Assembly: GCA_016342715.1 (NCBI GenBank)
Contig: JAEINW010000032.1
Location: 1-32,297, forward strand
Length of the DNA stretch: 32,297 nucleotides
Source of the DNA: Salinivirgaceae bacterium
GTDB lineage: Bacteria > Bacteroidota > Bacteroidia > Bacteroidales > SZUA-534
Reading direction: 5' to 3'
Position 1 is the first letter of the stretch, and each line of letters opens with the position of its first letter. Under the pieces are notes generated by a model. The model was not told where the DNA came from. It made no database searches and worked only from the letters and a program-made list of their open reading frames with translations. Positions 11,301-19,700 of this stretch are shown piece by piece. The position numbers were made by a program, and so were the translations under genes.

Positions 11301-14300
11301 TCGGTACGTATGTGTACTGTCGGCACCAATTTGAATTCCAGCAGGAGCATTTCTAAGTGCTAATATCAGGTTTTCTTCATTTTCAATTATAGCATCGTCA
11401 ATAATTCCAGGAGCAATAGAAACTGAAGTTTGACCTGCAAGTATGGTAATGTTACCATCTTGTAAGGAATAGTCTGCATTTCCGCCTGTTGCAGTACCTG
11501 ATTTTATAATATAATTGACGCTAAGATCTTCACCATTTGGAATGTTCAAATTGACCACGATGTTTTTAGAAGAGGCTTCGTCTGAATTTGTTCCAATTGC
11601 ATCAAAAGAAATGGTTCTGATAGCCGTACAAATAGCCATGTAGCTACCATCATTTATTGCTACATTAGAGGCAATGTATTCTCCATTAACTAATTCTGTG
11701 CTGTAAGTAGTTGCACCAGAAGTAAAATCTCCATCGTCGTCAATAGTTATAATATACTCAGTATAACTGCTTGGTTTATTTGGTAAATAAGTGGTGTCAA
11801 TACTAATAGAGATAGTTCCCGGAGTTCCTGTAATATCAAAACGCCATTCACGAGCTACTCTACGCACGCTATCTGTTGGAATAACATTAGTTTTGCTCCA
11901 AGTAGTTATATCTTCGTTGTCGTGACCAAAGAACATGTATTCTCCATTGTCTAAATCACTGGCATTATTAATGGTAACCGCATTTGCTTTGGCTGCAATG
12001 TGATAATCGCTAACACTTTCTTGTCCAATACCGGCTACATCGTGACTGTTTGATGCTTGAAAAGCAAACATATCATTAGTAAGACTGGAACCGTATTTTG
12101 CTGCTAAATAATTATTAATAATGTTTATTTGTGTATTATTAATAGGGTTCTTAAATAAAATATGTTCAGAAATATCTCCCTGGAATTTATTCCCATCGTA
12201 TCCACCAATAGCATAATCGTAACTCGCATGGTTTGTAATAGTAGAAGTACTGTTTGTTGCATCTGTTTGCACAATTATATTATCTTTCCAAACATCCTTG
12301 CCTTCAGTGGTGCCCGCTCTATAGCTAAAAACCTGCCAATCGCCAATCCATGTTGGATCATATGTAAATAGAACACGTGCATCAGTTTCACAACAAACTC
12401 CTATATCAAAATATGTGGTATTATTCCAAGGCATATGCGCTGAAAAACGACTAGCACCTACCAAAGGGACTGTAGAATAAGAACAAGATTGTTGACTTGA
12501 GTTATCGTGTCGGGTTACCGTGAAAGTGGTAGCTTCATTCCTGGGGAAGTATGCAGCACTTAAAGTAGTATTTGTTTGTAATCTGTCGTTGCTTACTCCA
12601 AAACTTATTTCAGCGTGCCCATTTGCAGCTAAGTCGTTCCATTTGGGTTCGTTTAACTCAGCATATAAGTCAAGTTCAGGAATGTTTACCAAATTGCCCC
12701 ATTTTGAAACTGCATCGGAACCATCTTTTGTGATTAAAGAATCGGCTACAATCCACATTACAAGGTTGCCGGTTCCATCTAAAGACCCAACACCTCCAGG
12801 TCCTTCATAACCTGCATTATCGTTATCGTTTATAATAATGGTTGTTGTTGTATTTGCACCAAGTGTAGCTGTAATTGGCGTTCCTATAGCTAAATCTAAT
12901 AAAATAGTTTCTTGAGACTCAATATCAGAATCATCTACAATATTGGCTGAAATATTAGCACTTAATTCACCAGCCTCAATGGTTACAGAACCGTTTGTTA
13001 ATAGATAATCTGTTCCTGATCCAGTAGCAGTGCCTCCCGTAATGGTGTATTCTACAATTACATCTTTACCCGATATTTCACTTAATTGAATAGGTATTGA
13101 AAGTAAGTCAGCTCCTTCATTGATGTACATGGTTGTATTAAGATACTGTACAGTTGGAGCATCATCATCATCGAGTAGGGTAAAAGTCAGGCTTTTGTTG
13201 GTTCCTAAATTAGTGTTTGAACTAGGGGTAGATAATTCAATGGTAATTGTTTCATCATTTTCGTCTACCAAGTCATTAATAATATCTAAAGTAATTTGTG
13301 TCCTATTTTCACCACTAGGAATAGTAGCAGTTCCGCTAGCCATGACATAATCGGTACCACTTTCAGCAGTTCCTGAAACTACGGCATAATTAACGGTTGT
13401 TGGATTTGAACCATCAATGGTATTTATTTCAATAGTAATAACTAAAGAATCAACAGATTCAGCATATCCACAAACTGCAGCTTGTTCTGCACTAATACTA
13501 AAAAATGTAGCGGGATCATTTTGATTCGCAAATTCAGTAGCAATCCATTGCGCACTTACTGCTTTTTTAAAGTGACGCGTTTCATCAATAAGACCTCTCA
13601 TACCTCTTGCTGTCATGGCTCCAGGATTTCCTGGTAAATTGACATTGTCAGGATAATCAGCATCTCTTGGATCATCACTAAAATCTTCACTTGGACCCCC
13701 AATAATACCGCTTCTATTAAGGTTACCTAATCCAATAACGGTTCCCAAACTATTTGCTTGTTGGAATACGCCATCAAAATATATATTATAAAGCCCATTG
13801 TTGAATGTGGCTACTAAATGATGCCAATTTCCATCGTTTAAATCCTCATTAGTGTAGATGTCCGCATTTCCAGCGTCGGTTGCAATATCAAAGTCAACTA
13901 TCCCACCTTTTCCGCCGAGGGAGTTAATACCCATTCTCCAAAATTCACTTCGGTCGTATGAATAAACCGTATTTTTACCATTGTCGGTTGTTTTTATCCA
14001 TGCAGAAATAGCAGTTTCGCTTATGAATGTTGCCGGTGTAAAAACCAGATTATCAATAGCAATGTATTCATCAGATCTTCTGTCAAAATTAATTGCTCCT
14101 CCTATCTTACCTGTTTCTAAATCATTAGCAACTAACCCGTTGGCAGCTCTACCATTATTTCCATTTCCCGATTGATCAATAAATTGAGGGGCTGTTCCAG
14201 TGGGATCGGCATCGAGATGAATTACTGTATGGTATAAATCAGTATTCCATACCTTGGTTGACGAAGGGTTTTGAGTAATGGTAGCATTGCCATAGTACAT

Positions 14301-16238
14301 TTCAATTTCAGTGTCTTCAGTACACGAAAGTTTATCAAAACGAACCCAAGCAAGTAATGTTCCTGTTGCAGCATCGTAGGATTGTATTTGGTGATCTAAC
14401 CAATTATGAGAGTCTTTTAAGGTAAAACCAATATCGTAAGCATTTGCATTTGCAACCCCTGCCAATAAATCGGCATCGGCAGTTATTGAAATTAATACTG
14501 GGAAATTTTCATGGTATGATGTACCTGAAATTTTAGTATTATCAATGGTAATAAGTTTTTTATATGAATAATCACAGGGGGTATGAAAGGCAATATTTCT
14601 ACCAGCAGCATTGTCATCATCGTTTATTGTATAGGTATGTGTAGTATTTGAACCTAACACACAATTTACCAAAGGAGCAACGAGATCCATAATTATTGTT
14701 TCGTCAAGTTCTTCGGTTATATCAGCGGTATTTATGCTTGCCGATATGTTAGCTGAAGTATTTCCTGAAATAATGGTTGCTGTTCCGTTGGCTAAAGTAT
14801 AATCGGTACCTGTGCCGGTTGCGGTTCCTGTAATGTCATAATCAACCAATATGTTTGAATAAACAGCGTGGCTAATACTAATAGTAGCAGTACCCGGTGT
14901 AATTGATTCAAAAGCTGCTGAGCTTAGCGATGTAAAATTTACTTCAGGTTTATAGCTAGTAATGCACAAAAAGCTACCATCTGTAATAGTAACGCCTGTG
15001 GCTTCATATTCTCCACCATTTTCTGTAAGTGAATAAGCAATGGCACCATTACTAAAATCTCCATCTTCATCTATCCATAATAAGTAAAAATCAAAATCAG
15101 TTGATTTTGTTGGTAATACTGATTCATCTAACGATATAGTGACTGTGCCAGGGTCACCAGTTACGTCAAAACGCCACTCACGAGCCAAGCGTTCAAAGCT
15201 TGTATCGCCATTAGGTAATTCTGTTGTTAGCCATGAAGCACGAGATTTGTTGTCGTGTCCAAAAATAATGTATTCATCATTACTTAAGCTACTTGGTGTT
15301 TTTATGGTCAATATACTGTCTGATTTTGCCTGAGTAGTAGATTCTCCAGCACTTTGTCCAATTCCAGCTATATCGTAGTGATGCTTTGTGTCAAAGGCAT
15401 AAAAGTCGTTTGCAGCATCCATCGCAATGTTAAATTTTGATGATAAGTAGTTATCAACAATTACTTTTTCAGCCGCATTAAGTGCTTTACTATAGGCAAT
15501 TACTTCTGCAATTTCTCCATCCCAACTTTCCGATCCTTGGCGTCCAATACCAAATGCTCTCCAATCTTTTATGGTACCATCATAACCCAGTACAGAACCG
15601 GTAGATGTTCCATTTACATACTGATTCAATTGTAAATCAGTAGCATTTGCCATATTAGAGACAAAATAATTTACTCCACCACTTAATTCTATATTTTGAG
15701 CAAAACTATTCTCTGTTCCGTCAGTTTCACAAAACCTTCCCCATAATTCGGCACTTGTTGCACCAAGCCATATTCCAATACTTTTGTCACTTGTTGTTTG
15801 TGTAAAAGGCCTTCCATTTGGACTGGCTTGTAATATTCCCGTATTATTTACATAGTTGGAAGGGCTAATAACCACATATATTGTTGCTTCATTTTCAGAT
15901 CCATCAGTAACACCATTAGCAAGAAGGCGGTCACCATTTGTACGCACATAATGCAATACGGGGTAGCCGTTCATTAGATTTGTACTGTCTAAATAGGGTT
16001 TATTTGTTGCTTCTGTAGCATTAATTCCATTTCCACTTTGATCGAGCCAAAATTCAATGTCATCATTGTTTTTAGCTGTATTTCCTGTAGATTTCTCAAG
16101 GCCAATTCCAGCTTTTAACCATAATTCTAAAGATGAAGTTCCATCGTTTGTTCCAACTCCACCAGGACCCGTTTGAGCATATCCTGATGTAGATGCGAAA
16201 AATGCGCATATAATAATGAAAAGGTCTTTAAGTTTCAT
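2352..16238 (-). CDS. Giant T9SS-secreted protein with Calx-beta, LamG-like and DUF2341 modules
   Basis: 4628 aa. A signal peptide (MKLKDLFIIICAFFASTSGYAQ) precedes five modules, each opening with GPGGVG near residues 23, 1146, 2213, 2959 and 3689. Each module starts with a LamG/concanavalin-like stretch, then a conserved block containing DxAGIGQ, FGHDN, REWR and TGTPGTI. Modules 1-4 each add three Calx-beta-like domains, recognised by GTATxGxDY and ending INDNDN, twelve in all. Modules 1 and 2 also carry a DUF2341-like domain (ITIDNTKI, EMYYGNA) plus LamG, inserted after the first Calx-beta near residues 556 and 1663. Module 5 has no Calx-beta; a beta-strand-rich section from about 4066 follows, then PLPIELIYF and a type A T9SS sorting domain (NVYPNP to the end, last ~85 residues). 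It is likely exported, then surface-bound or released, and the acidic loops suggest calcium binding. A role in adhesion or polymer binding is inference. No catalytic motif was seen. Confidence 0.88.
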   Translation of the reverse strand: MKLKDLFIIICAFFASTSGYAQTGPGGVGTNDGTSSLELWLKAGIGLEKSTGNTAKNNDDIEFWLDQSGNGINATEATNKPYLDSTNLMNGYPVLHYVRTNGDRLLANGVTDGSENEATIYVVISPSNYVNNTGILQASPNGRPFTQTTSDKSIGIWLGATSAELWGRFCETDGTENSFAQNIELSGGVNYFVSNMANATDLQLNQYVNGTSTGSVLGYDGTIKDWRAFGIGRQGSESWDGEIAEVIAYSKALNAAEKVIVDNYLSSKFNIAMDAANDFYAFDTKHHYDIAGIGQSAGESTTQAKSDSILTIKTPSSLSNDEYIIFGHDNKSRASWLTTELPNGDTSFERLAREWRFDVTGDPGTVTISLDESVLPTKSTDFDFYLLWIDEDGDFSNGAIAYSLTENGGEYEATGVTITDGSFLCITSYKPEVNFTSLSSAAFESITPGTATISISHAVYSNILVDYDITGTATGTGTDYTLANGTATIISGNTSANISASINTADITEELDETIIMDLVAPLVNCVLGSNTTHTYTINDDDNAAGRNIAFHTPCDYSYKKLITIDNTKISGTSYHENFPVLISITADADLLAGVANANAYDIGFTLKDSHNWLDHQIQSYDAATGTLLAWVRFDKLSCTEDTEIEMYYGNATITQNPSSTKVWNTDLYHTVIHLDADPTGTAPQFIDQSGNGNNGRAANGLVANDLETGKIGGAINFDRRSDEYIAIDNLVFTPATFISETAISAWIKTTDNGKNTVYSYDRSEFWRMGINSLGGKGGIVDFDIATDAGNADIYTNEDLNDGNWHHLVATFNNGLYNIYFDGVFQQANSLGTVIGLGNLNRSGIIGGPSEDFSDDPRDADYPDNVNLPGNPGAMTARGMRGLIDETRHFKKAVSAQWIATEFANQNDPATFFSISAEQAAVCGYAESVDSLVITIEINTIDGSNPTTVNYAVVSGTAESGTDYVMASGTATIPSGENRTQITLDIINDLVDENDETITIELSTPSSNTNLGTNKSLTFTLLDDDDAPTVQYLNTTMYINEGADLLSIPIQLSEISGKDVIVEYTITGGTATGSGTDYLLTNGSVTIEAGELSANISANIVDDSDIESQETILLDLAIGTPITATLGANTTTTIIINDNDNAGYEGPGGVGSLDGTGNLVMWIVADSLITKDGSDAVSKWGNLVNIPELDLYAELNEPKWNDLAANGHAEISFGVSNDRLQTNTTLSAAYFPRNEATTFTVTRHDNSSQQSCSYSTVPLVGASRFSAHMPWNNTTYFDIGVCCETDARVLFTYDPTWIGDWQVFSYRAGTTEGKDVWKDNIIVQTDATNSTSTITNHASYDYAIGGYDGNKFQGDISEHILFKNPINNTQINIINNYLAAKYGSSLTNDMFAFQASNSHDVAGIGQESVSDYHIAAKANAVTINNASDLDNGEYMFFGHDNEDITTWSKTNVIPTDSVRRVAREWRFDITGTPGTISISIDTTYLPNKPSSYTEYIITIDDDGDFTSGATTYSTELVNGEYIASNVAINDGSYMAICTAIRTISFDAIGTNSDEASSKNIVVNLNIPNGEDLSVNYIIKSGTATGGNADYSLQDGNITILAGQTSVSIAPGIIDDAIIENEENLILALRNAPAGIQIGADSTHTYRIQDNDNTREVEFRSAHDYSAKRTITIDNTKIAGSTDLINFPVLISITGAEATELKATVQNANGYDIAFSLKDTVIWLSHEIEKYDPTTGEYVAWVKIPTLAYNSDTELEMYYGNANITVNPSTDDVWTEYYGVWHLHNDVNDASPNKENGFNSGSTDVVGAKIGDGQYFDGNSYIELPDFPNLITDFTITAWINPTDRTQAGRIVCDDANNDGGYFLDIGSEGAGDLRFASRGMNDVSLNQNANLNNGTWYYVAGVADITSQNRHIYLNGILGISDLTDGGTWGQDYGNLSIGGEVAYGESNKRIDGQLDEVRISKNPLSADWLLTEFNNQNNPATFYSIDIEEAITSSGAETMDTLLLTVYVNEIDYSSVTTVNYDASGGTATSGVDYSGFSGTATIAAGNQSLTFAIKITNDLNDELDETLEISLSDPIGANIGTKSSTTFTILDDDTAPTISFVDAASYINEGTNTIIIPLELNNASGYDVTVNYTATGGTATGSGTDYIISSNVCTIEKGDLTANITFSIIDDAEIEVPETIILEISGSTGATLGATTSHTTTINDNDDEGFDGPGGVGSADGTGSLVLWLRGDDGISTDGSNGITAWDNMIGISGLNMVPATTAKPIWREAELNGHSVVSFENVNDALVTVAPLSATYFPYNEATTLTITTHDNLTQQSDMYTTGTSPTAWPGTNRFTSHIPWNGTTYFDIGQCCGAEGRISFGYQSSWIGSASLFTYRAGTTYGKEVWKDNTSVKTVAGTSAFTNHPDYKFYLGRQETHPFQGDFAEFIMYTKAVNNAQINILNNYLAAKYNLTIANDLYNFDVSHGFEVAGIGREDASNMHIAAKAGFVTINNASTLTDGDYIMFGHNNASSASWIATDVPAGASIQRLTREWRYSVTGAPGTITISIDTTMLPAKTADYNDYIIMVDANGNFSADATVYNTTLVDGEYKASNIALTMGDYVAIGIIKRNISFNSISDNSFETSSNTIAIIMDYASSVDVELDYVIKSSTATGGNVDYSLANGSITILAGQTSVNIDPGIINDTYVESDENFVLALRNVPSGYALSADSVFTYTIHDDDNPRKIEFQSVSDSGDEDAGTITVTVEINSVDATNATTVNYAATGGTAEANPSPDYVLTAGTVEVLATESTATFTFDILDDVLDEADTETIIITLSNPTNANLGTDITYTYTINDNDNSPSIQLQTTASNIDEGAVNAAVVVELSNSSGQDVTIDYAVNASSTATGGGIDYVLTNGTLTINKGNLLGTINVALTDDALEESAETVIIDISVPTGATLGTNQQHTVTISDNDALVGYYGPGGVGDKEIVELWLDATKVNGSGVASPNDGDAISEWKDISGNNMHFTSIGSGLTAPEYDENNFNSKPSISISSSQLGLRAPVLFSNSLGNYSFFSAVEQASGQFLTDQYNSGNGNRFALNQNTSGLYYSNAWRLTGNSSTNENIMSWIFDAQANPESEVYRDGLYLNGDNNYNVMTLANNFSIGSKYTAEAVSDFVGNISEIIVFSKPLNNTQRIIVENYLAAKYQKTTNTELYSYDGSHGNDLIGIGQQGADDMHLTAMSDSILMVSSASSLGIGDYVFSGHDNGDISAWTVSEAPNSGKYVKRLAREWRTEVTGTPGTVILKIDHNNLPAPPANFDQYVIWIDNDGDFRYGATTYQLEYSAIDDFYVSDPITLASGDFIAIGCGKPVIEFSLSSDVGIESGTNPNIEVELNFTRGEDVTVDYFISGGDAIGGNVDYLLPSGTLTVSAGQSSAKIIPGIINDILLESSETFEVTIFNPSVNITLGTKVIYTFTINDDDNDRKIYLLNTSSTHDEGDGTISITVELNDVDNTNPTTAQYSVYETSTATEGDDFAVLSGTVTIPKDASTTTFDVSLTDDSMYENPEDIVIRLSNPTNANLGTNLEYVLSITDNDPAPEVQFSATTGFGEENMSPVQIELELNETSGSNVQVNYVATIASTASNGNDFILANGTLTIPAGQLSEDILLQIIDDNTLESTETVVVTISGPVNSILGGNTTFTYTINDNDQAGHIGPGGVGNSDNLFVWLRADKITDIATWEDQSGNDFDVSSAGASQPSLIAADANFNGKATVQFDGNDYFTADNITSGADDYTIFYAYKSSSTNLDQNLFEANNTTDFILRHNENNSGSYYDASNAWQGPQITGTNKQVLEFYLESGTNTASVFRNGTSLGTDNYTETAIGGTRKIGSNAAGSANFFTGEIGEIVFYNSMLNTSQEKIVQNYLAAKYDITISNDLYAHQATHNEDLAGIGQDDASNLHLKAQSAQMITISNPSTIGFGDYLLIAHDGASIDTWNTIDQPNIRTERISREWKVGITGTPGTISITLDTTLLPARPADYPGFVLLVDSDGDFTTGSVAFPMYSVSGSLFQVDDIVLADGNYFTIGATQNTTDMSTSGDFNLAANWASNIVPGSGETAIISIGHPMFLTANTTIGSLVLKDAASLDLGGYTLTLDDGCITFGSGSTIDVSQAGNTIEYVKNGDQCITGMEYYNLKLESSGNKYLTGNIIINNNFIIADNSVVFESTSNNYGVELKGNWTSSGVFNEQNSSVTFNGTSAQAINTTNAETFYNLMVNNTGNNITLASDVIISNSLDLSNGDIVLGTNDLTLEANAAIIGGGSNSYIQAQSVGVVKSNIGATPSAKTFPVGDASTYSPFAFTLNTGTLSSSYVTLNLRASKHGSVTFDNYISRYWILHQSGISGTINYDVNYNYAESDITGDETALKARKFSISGDALGGTNNSTTNTLSYIGHTSFSDLTGEGPDVPLPIELIYFTANSLIDDVELLWGTLTELNNDYFEIERSTDATNFTKIGQVNGFGTSINQIDYMFTDKTPISGIAYYRLKQVDYNGAYEYHKIIKVDWDDNYLTEESINVYPNPYNNGELLLDLLKLEPYTSINIHITDHYGKTIFNASLLVPENKKVNLIPLAIDNLPQGIYFVTVSTTKNRFIKKVIVQ

Positions 16239-16629
16239 ATGTAGATTATTTAATAGTGTTTTGTATAAGGAAACGAGAATAGTGCTTAGTAGTTATTTGT
16301 TTTTGATTAGTGAATTGAATTAACTGACGAATATAAATATGAGGTTTTCTTAAAAGAATAGCTCAACTTTTGAAAACTTACAATATGTATTTTAACTTCG
16401 TTGAGGGGGCTAAAGCCGTTCATAGTGCAAATCAGTTTTTTTCAGCGTTATCCCTGCGGCAGGCAGGAGCGTTCTCTTCTTTCAACTTAGCTAAGCGATC
16501 TCGTTAGCGATAGCGAATAATTTGAAAGTGTACAGCTAAAGTTTTTCACTTTTTTGACAGCCTCACTTAATTATGTCTATTTAGTTTCATAAGTATTGTT
16601 CAATTATTTTAGTGCTAATTAGAAAAATT

Positions 16630-16670
16630 CTTCACAGAGCTATTGTTTGAAAAATATTAGCTCTGTGAAG
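16630..16670 (-). terminator. Second hairpin downstream of the 2905-aa gene
   Basis: CTTCACAGAGCTA (16630-16642) and TAGCTCTGTGAAG (16658-16670) are perfect 13-bp arms with a 15-nt loop. On the minus strand the stem is followed by AATTTTTC, so it may act as a backup terminator or an mRNA 3'-end stabiliser behind the hairpin at 16711. Confidence 0.55.
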
Positions 16671-16710
16671 ATTTGCTAAAGTCATTGAATTTAACTGAAA
16701 AATATGTTTA

Positions 16711-16735
16711 ATCTTGGGCAATATTTACCCAAGAT
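16711..16735 (-). terminator. Terminator-like hairpin of the 2905-aa gene
   Basis: On the minus strand ATCTTGGG and CCCAAGAT form an 8-bp stem with a 9-nt loop, nine bases after the TAA stop. The following sequence, TAAACATATTTTT, is a weak and delayed T-tract. This fits an intrinsic terminator of modest strength, with a second hairpin about 40 bp further on. Confidence 0.65.
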
Positions 16736-16744
16736 GTTTTAATA

Positions 16745-19700
16745 TTACTCAACAATAATTTTCTTAATAAATTTAGCTTTTGATGTCACTACTGTTAAGA
16801 AATATATTCCCTTTGGTAATTGATCAATTGCCATTGGTATTAAATTCATTTTCTTTCTGTCAGGAACATTTATTGAAAATTTAGAAACCATATTCCCTTT
16901 AAAATTTGTAATCATTATTGTTATTGATGTATATGGTTCCAATTCTGTAAATATAAGGGTTAAATCACCGCTAATATATGGATTTGGATATATTTGAATT
17001 TCATCATCTTCACCCAGAACAAACTGATCCCAATCTACTTTAATGGTTTTGTGAATGGTAAACTTGCCATCATAATCCACTTGTTTTAAACGATAATAGG
17101 CTATTCCATCAACTGGTATTTCGTCAAGAAAAGTATAATCTATTTGAGCGGTGCTATTTCCAAAGCCACTAACCTTGCCAATGGTGTAAAACATTTGAGC
17201 ATCCTCGGAACGCTGAATTTCAAAATAATCATTATTTTTTTCTGATGCGGTTCCCCACATTAATTCAACATCATCAATGTTTGAGTTAGCAGCAAAATAT
17301 ATTAACTCAACAGGTAATGGGTTTGATGCGTCACCAGAACCCAGAGTTATAATTTTTTCGGAGAAAGAAACTGCTGTGCTAGAGGTAAATGATCCACCCA
17401 TTTGAGTATGTCCGGCACTAAATGTTGTTCCACCAAAATTATCCCACGATGCTCCGTTCCAAACCACAACTTTAAGTTTTTCACGTTCTGTTTGGTCTGC
17501 CGATACATCACTATTCCCATTCCAACTTAAACTAATGTTGGCATTTGAAGAGCCGTTGTCAGTAATTTTCCAGTATTCTTTTGTACTAATACTAGTAATT
17601 GCTAGCGCATCAGTAGGGTTAAGATTTGTAACCAAACTTTCAGCAGTTGCGCTGGTATGTAAATATTCTACATCCCAGGTCAAACCTGCTGTTGATACAT
17701 TATGTACACCTGCATAACCCCATTGTCCATTTGTTCCTACTGGGAATATAAATTCGTCACCACTGTTGGCTAGAACTTTTGATAATTTTCCGTTAATATA
17801 TGATGATGATGAACCATTTTCAGGAGTAATCATAGCATCGGCCTCCATTAATAAGGTATTTGTACCTGGGTTTATTAACCCTGAGGTTAATGTTAATTCA
17901 TTGTCGATTGTTACGTTTCCGTTTAGGTTTAAGCCATTTGCATTAGCCAATTCAAAATTATTAAAGGCTGATGCACCAGAAAAGTTTCCATTAACTGTTT
18001 GTAGAGCATTTCCATTAAGAAGTATTTTAGCGGTACCAGATCCACCATCAAAAGTACCTCCTGCATATGTAAAGTCGCTTTCAATAAAAATATTTCCTCC
18101 TGTTCCGGTGTTGAAAGTTCCTGAGTTAATTACAAGTTCACCAAAAATATCATTACCACTCGATTCGCCATTATAGGTTCCACCATTGACGGTGACAATT
18201 CCATCAATATCAATTATATTGTTTTTACCACTATTAAAAATTCCGTTAGTGATATTTAGATTTCCTTGAACAGATAGATCCTTATTTGAAGCATTATCAA
18301 AGTCTGGGCCGTTGAGGTTGAAATTTTCACAAATTACAACATCGTTATTAGCCAGCTCTTTGGTTCCTGAACCACTTAGTGTTAAATTCCGCAGCGATGT
18401 TAATCCCGACAATATATTGTAATTTCCTGAACCCGTATATTCAATGCCGCCACCTGCACATGAGAAAAATGTTAAGTAATCTCCTGCTGGAAAACTAATG
18501 CTTGATGAATTACTCACTATTTTAATATTGCCCGTACCATTTACGGTTCCTAATCGGTGATGTTCAGTTCCTTCTATAGTTAGTGTAGCCCCTGATTGAA
18601 TCTCAGTTTTATATAAATTAACATCATTAACGTTAAAAGTCAATTCGTCTCCTGTTGATACAATTAGCACAGCCCCTGTTGGTGCAACACCATCGGTTGG
18701 TAGCAATTCGTTAAAAGTGTTAGCATTAGTAATATTTCCTGAGCTATTTGTAGTGTATGTGGCTACATTATTGGGGATGGCATTGTCTATTCCAGCAAAA
18801 TAATCACCACTAAGGTCATTGTCAGATACTGAATTAAAGCTATATGTGACGGTTTGTGAAGCTTCGTCAACTTCACTAGTTGAATATTTATTTATTAATT
18901 CTGTAGGATTATTTTCTGATAAAATACGTGCAGCAATATAATCTGATAGGGCATATCCACCTTCAGTAATTAAGGCATCATTTTCATCATATTTTAAGAT
19001 TATATCCGAAGTAAAATTAGTTAATCCATTTGAACGCAATATCCAATAATATTGTAATACATTATTAATGTCTCCGCTTGCTAGTTCATCGCTTCCATCA
19101 TTAATAACCGGATGATACTCGTTTGCTGGTCGCACGATGAAACTTCCTTCTGTTGTTCCGCTTGTTTTACCTGAACTTGATAAATTAAGAGTTACAGGTG
19201 TATATTTTGACTGACCAATGGGGAAAATAAAATCAGTTGTATAATCGACTGAAAAATTCTTTTTAATACCATTGTCCTGAAAGGAACTATTGGTTTGAAT
19301 CATATTTAGAAGGGTGAAAGATTCCACTTCTTCGATAATGGCGTTTGAGCCAAATTCTAAAAGACTTCCACCTATATTAAATACGCCACGTTGTAATCGT
19401 AATTTTGTGTCAATAACAAAACTATGATCGTTATTTGAAACTTTTACACCATTGCTATTATTTATGGTCATAATTCCTATATGACTTGACCCTATTGTGC
19501 TTCGTTGTAAATTTTGCTGGCTTGCACCTAAAAATTGGAGACCATAACCAGAAGAACTTATACAGGAACCATCGATGGTAACATCACCTAGTAAATTAAT
19601 TGAATAAGAATCTGAATTTAAAGTTCCAGCACTTATTACTAAATTATTATTTATGCTTATGTCTTTTTCTGCCGATAAGGTTCCTGTACCTGATTTTATT

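Larger units (their letters stand above)
16239..16744. other. 506-bp spacer between the two giant genes
   Basis: No gene was found. The left end holds the promoter region of the 4628-aa gene; TATATTCG on the minus strand is one mismatch from TAnnTTTG but lacks a well-spaced TTG. The middle (about 16400-16520) has short GC-richer palindromes: CCTGC-G-GCAGG at 16453-16463, flanked by direct AGCGTT repeats, and GCGATAGCG-type repeats near 16505. TAGCGATAGC recurs exactly at 31169. The right end holds two hairpins that terminate the 2905-aa gene. Confidence 0.6.

Noticed and set aside
2352-16238. Frameshift or assembly artefact in the 13.9-kb ORF
   Set aside because: Domains follow in regular order with a signal peptide at one end and a T9SS tail plus terminator at the other, so the frame is credible.
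16547-16564. GAGGCTGTCAAAAAAGTG on the minus strand resembles the end of some insertion sequences
   Set aside because: No matching opposite end or transposase remnant was found in the window, so a solo IS end cannot be supported.
17766-18176. 136-aa plus-strand ORF opposite the 2905-aa gene
   Set aside because: It is antisense to a continuous repeat-rich coding frame and has no recognisable domain. Other opposite-strand ORFs in both giants are shadows of the same kind.
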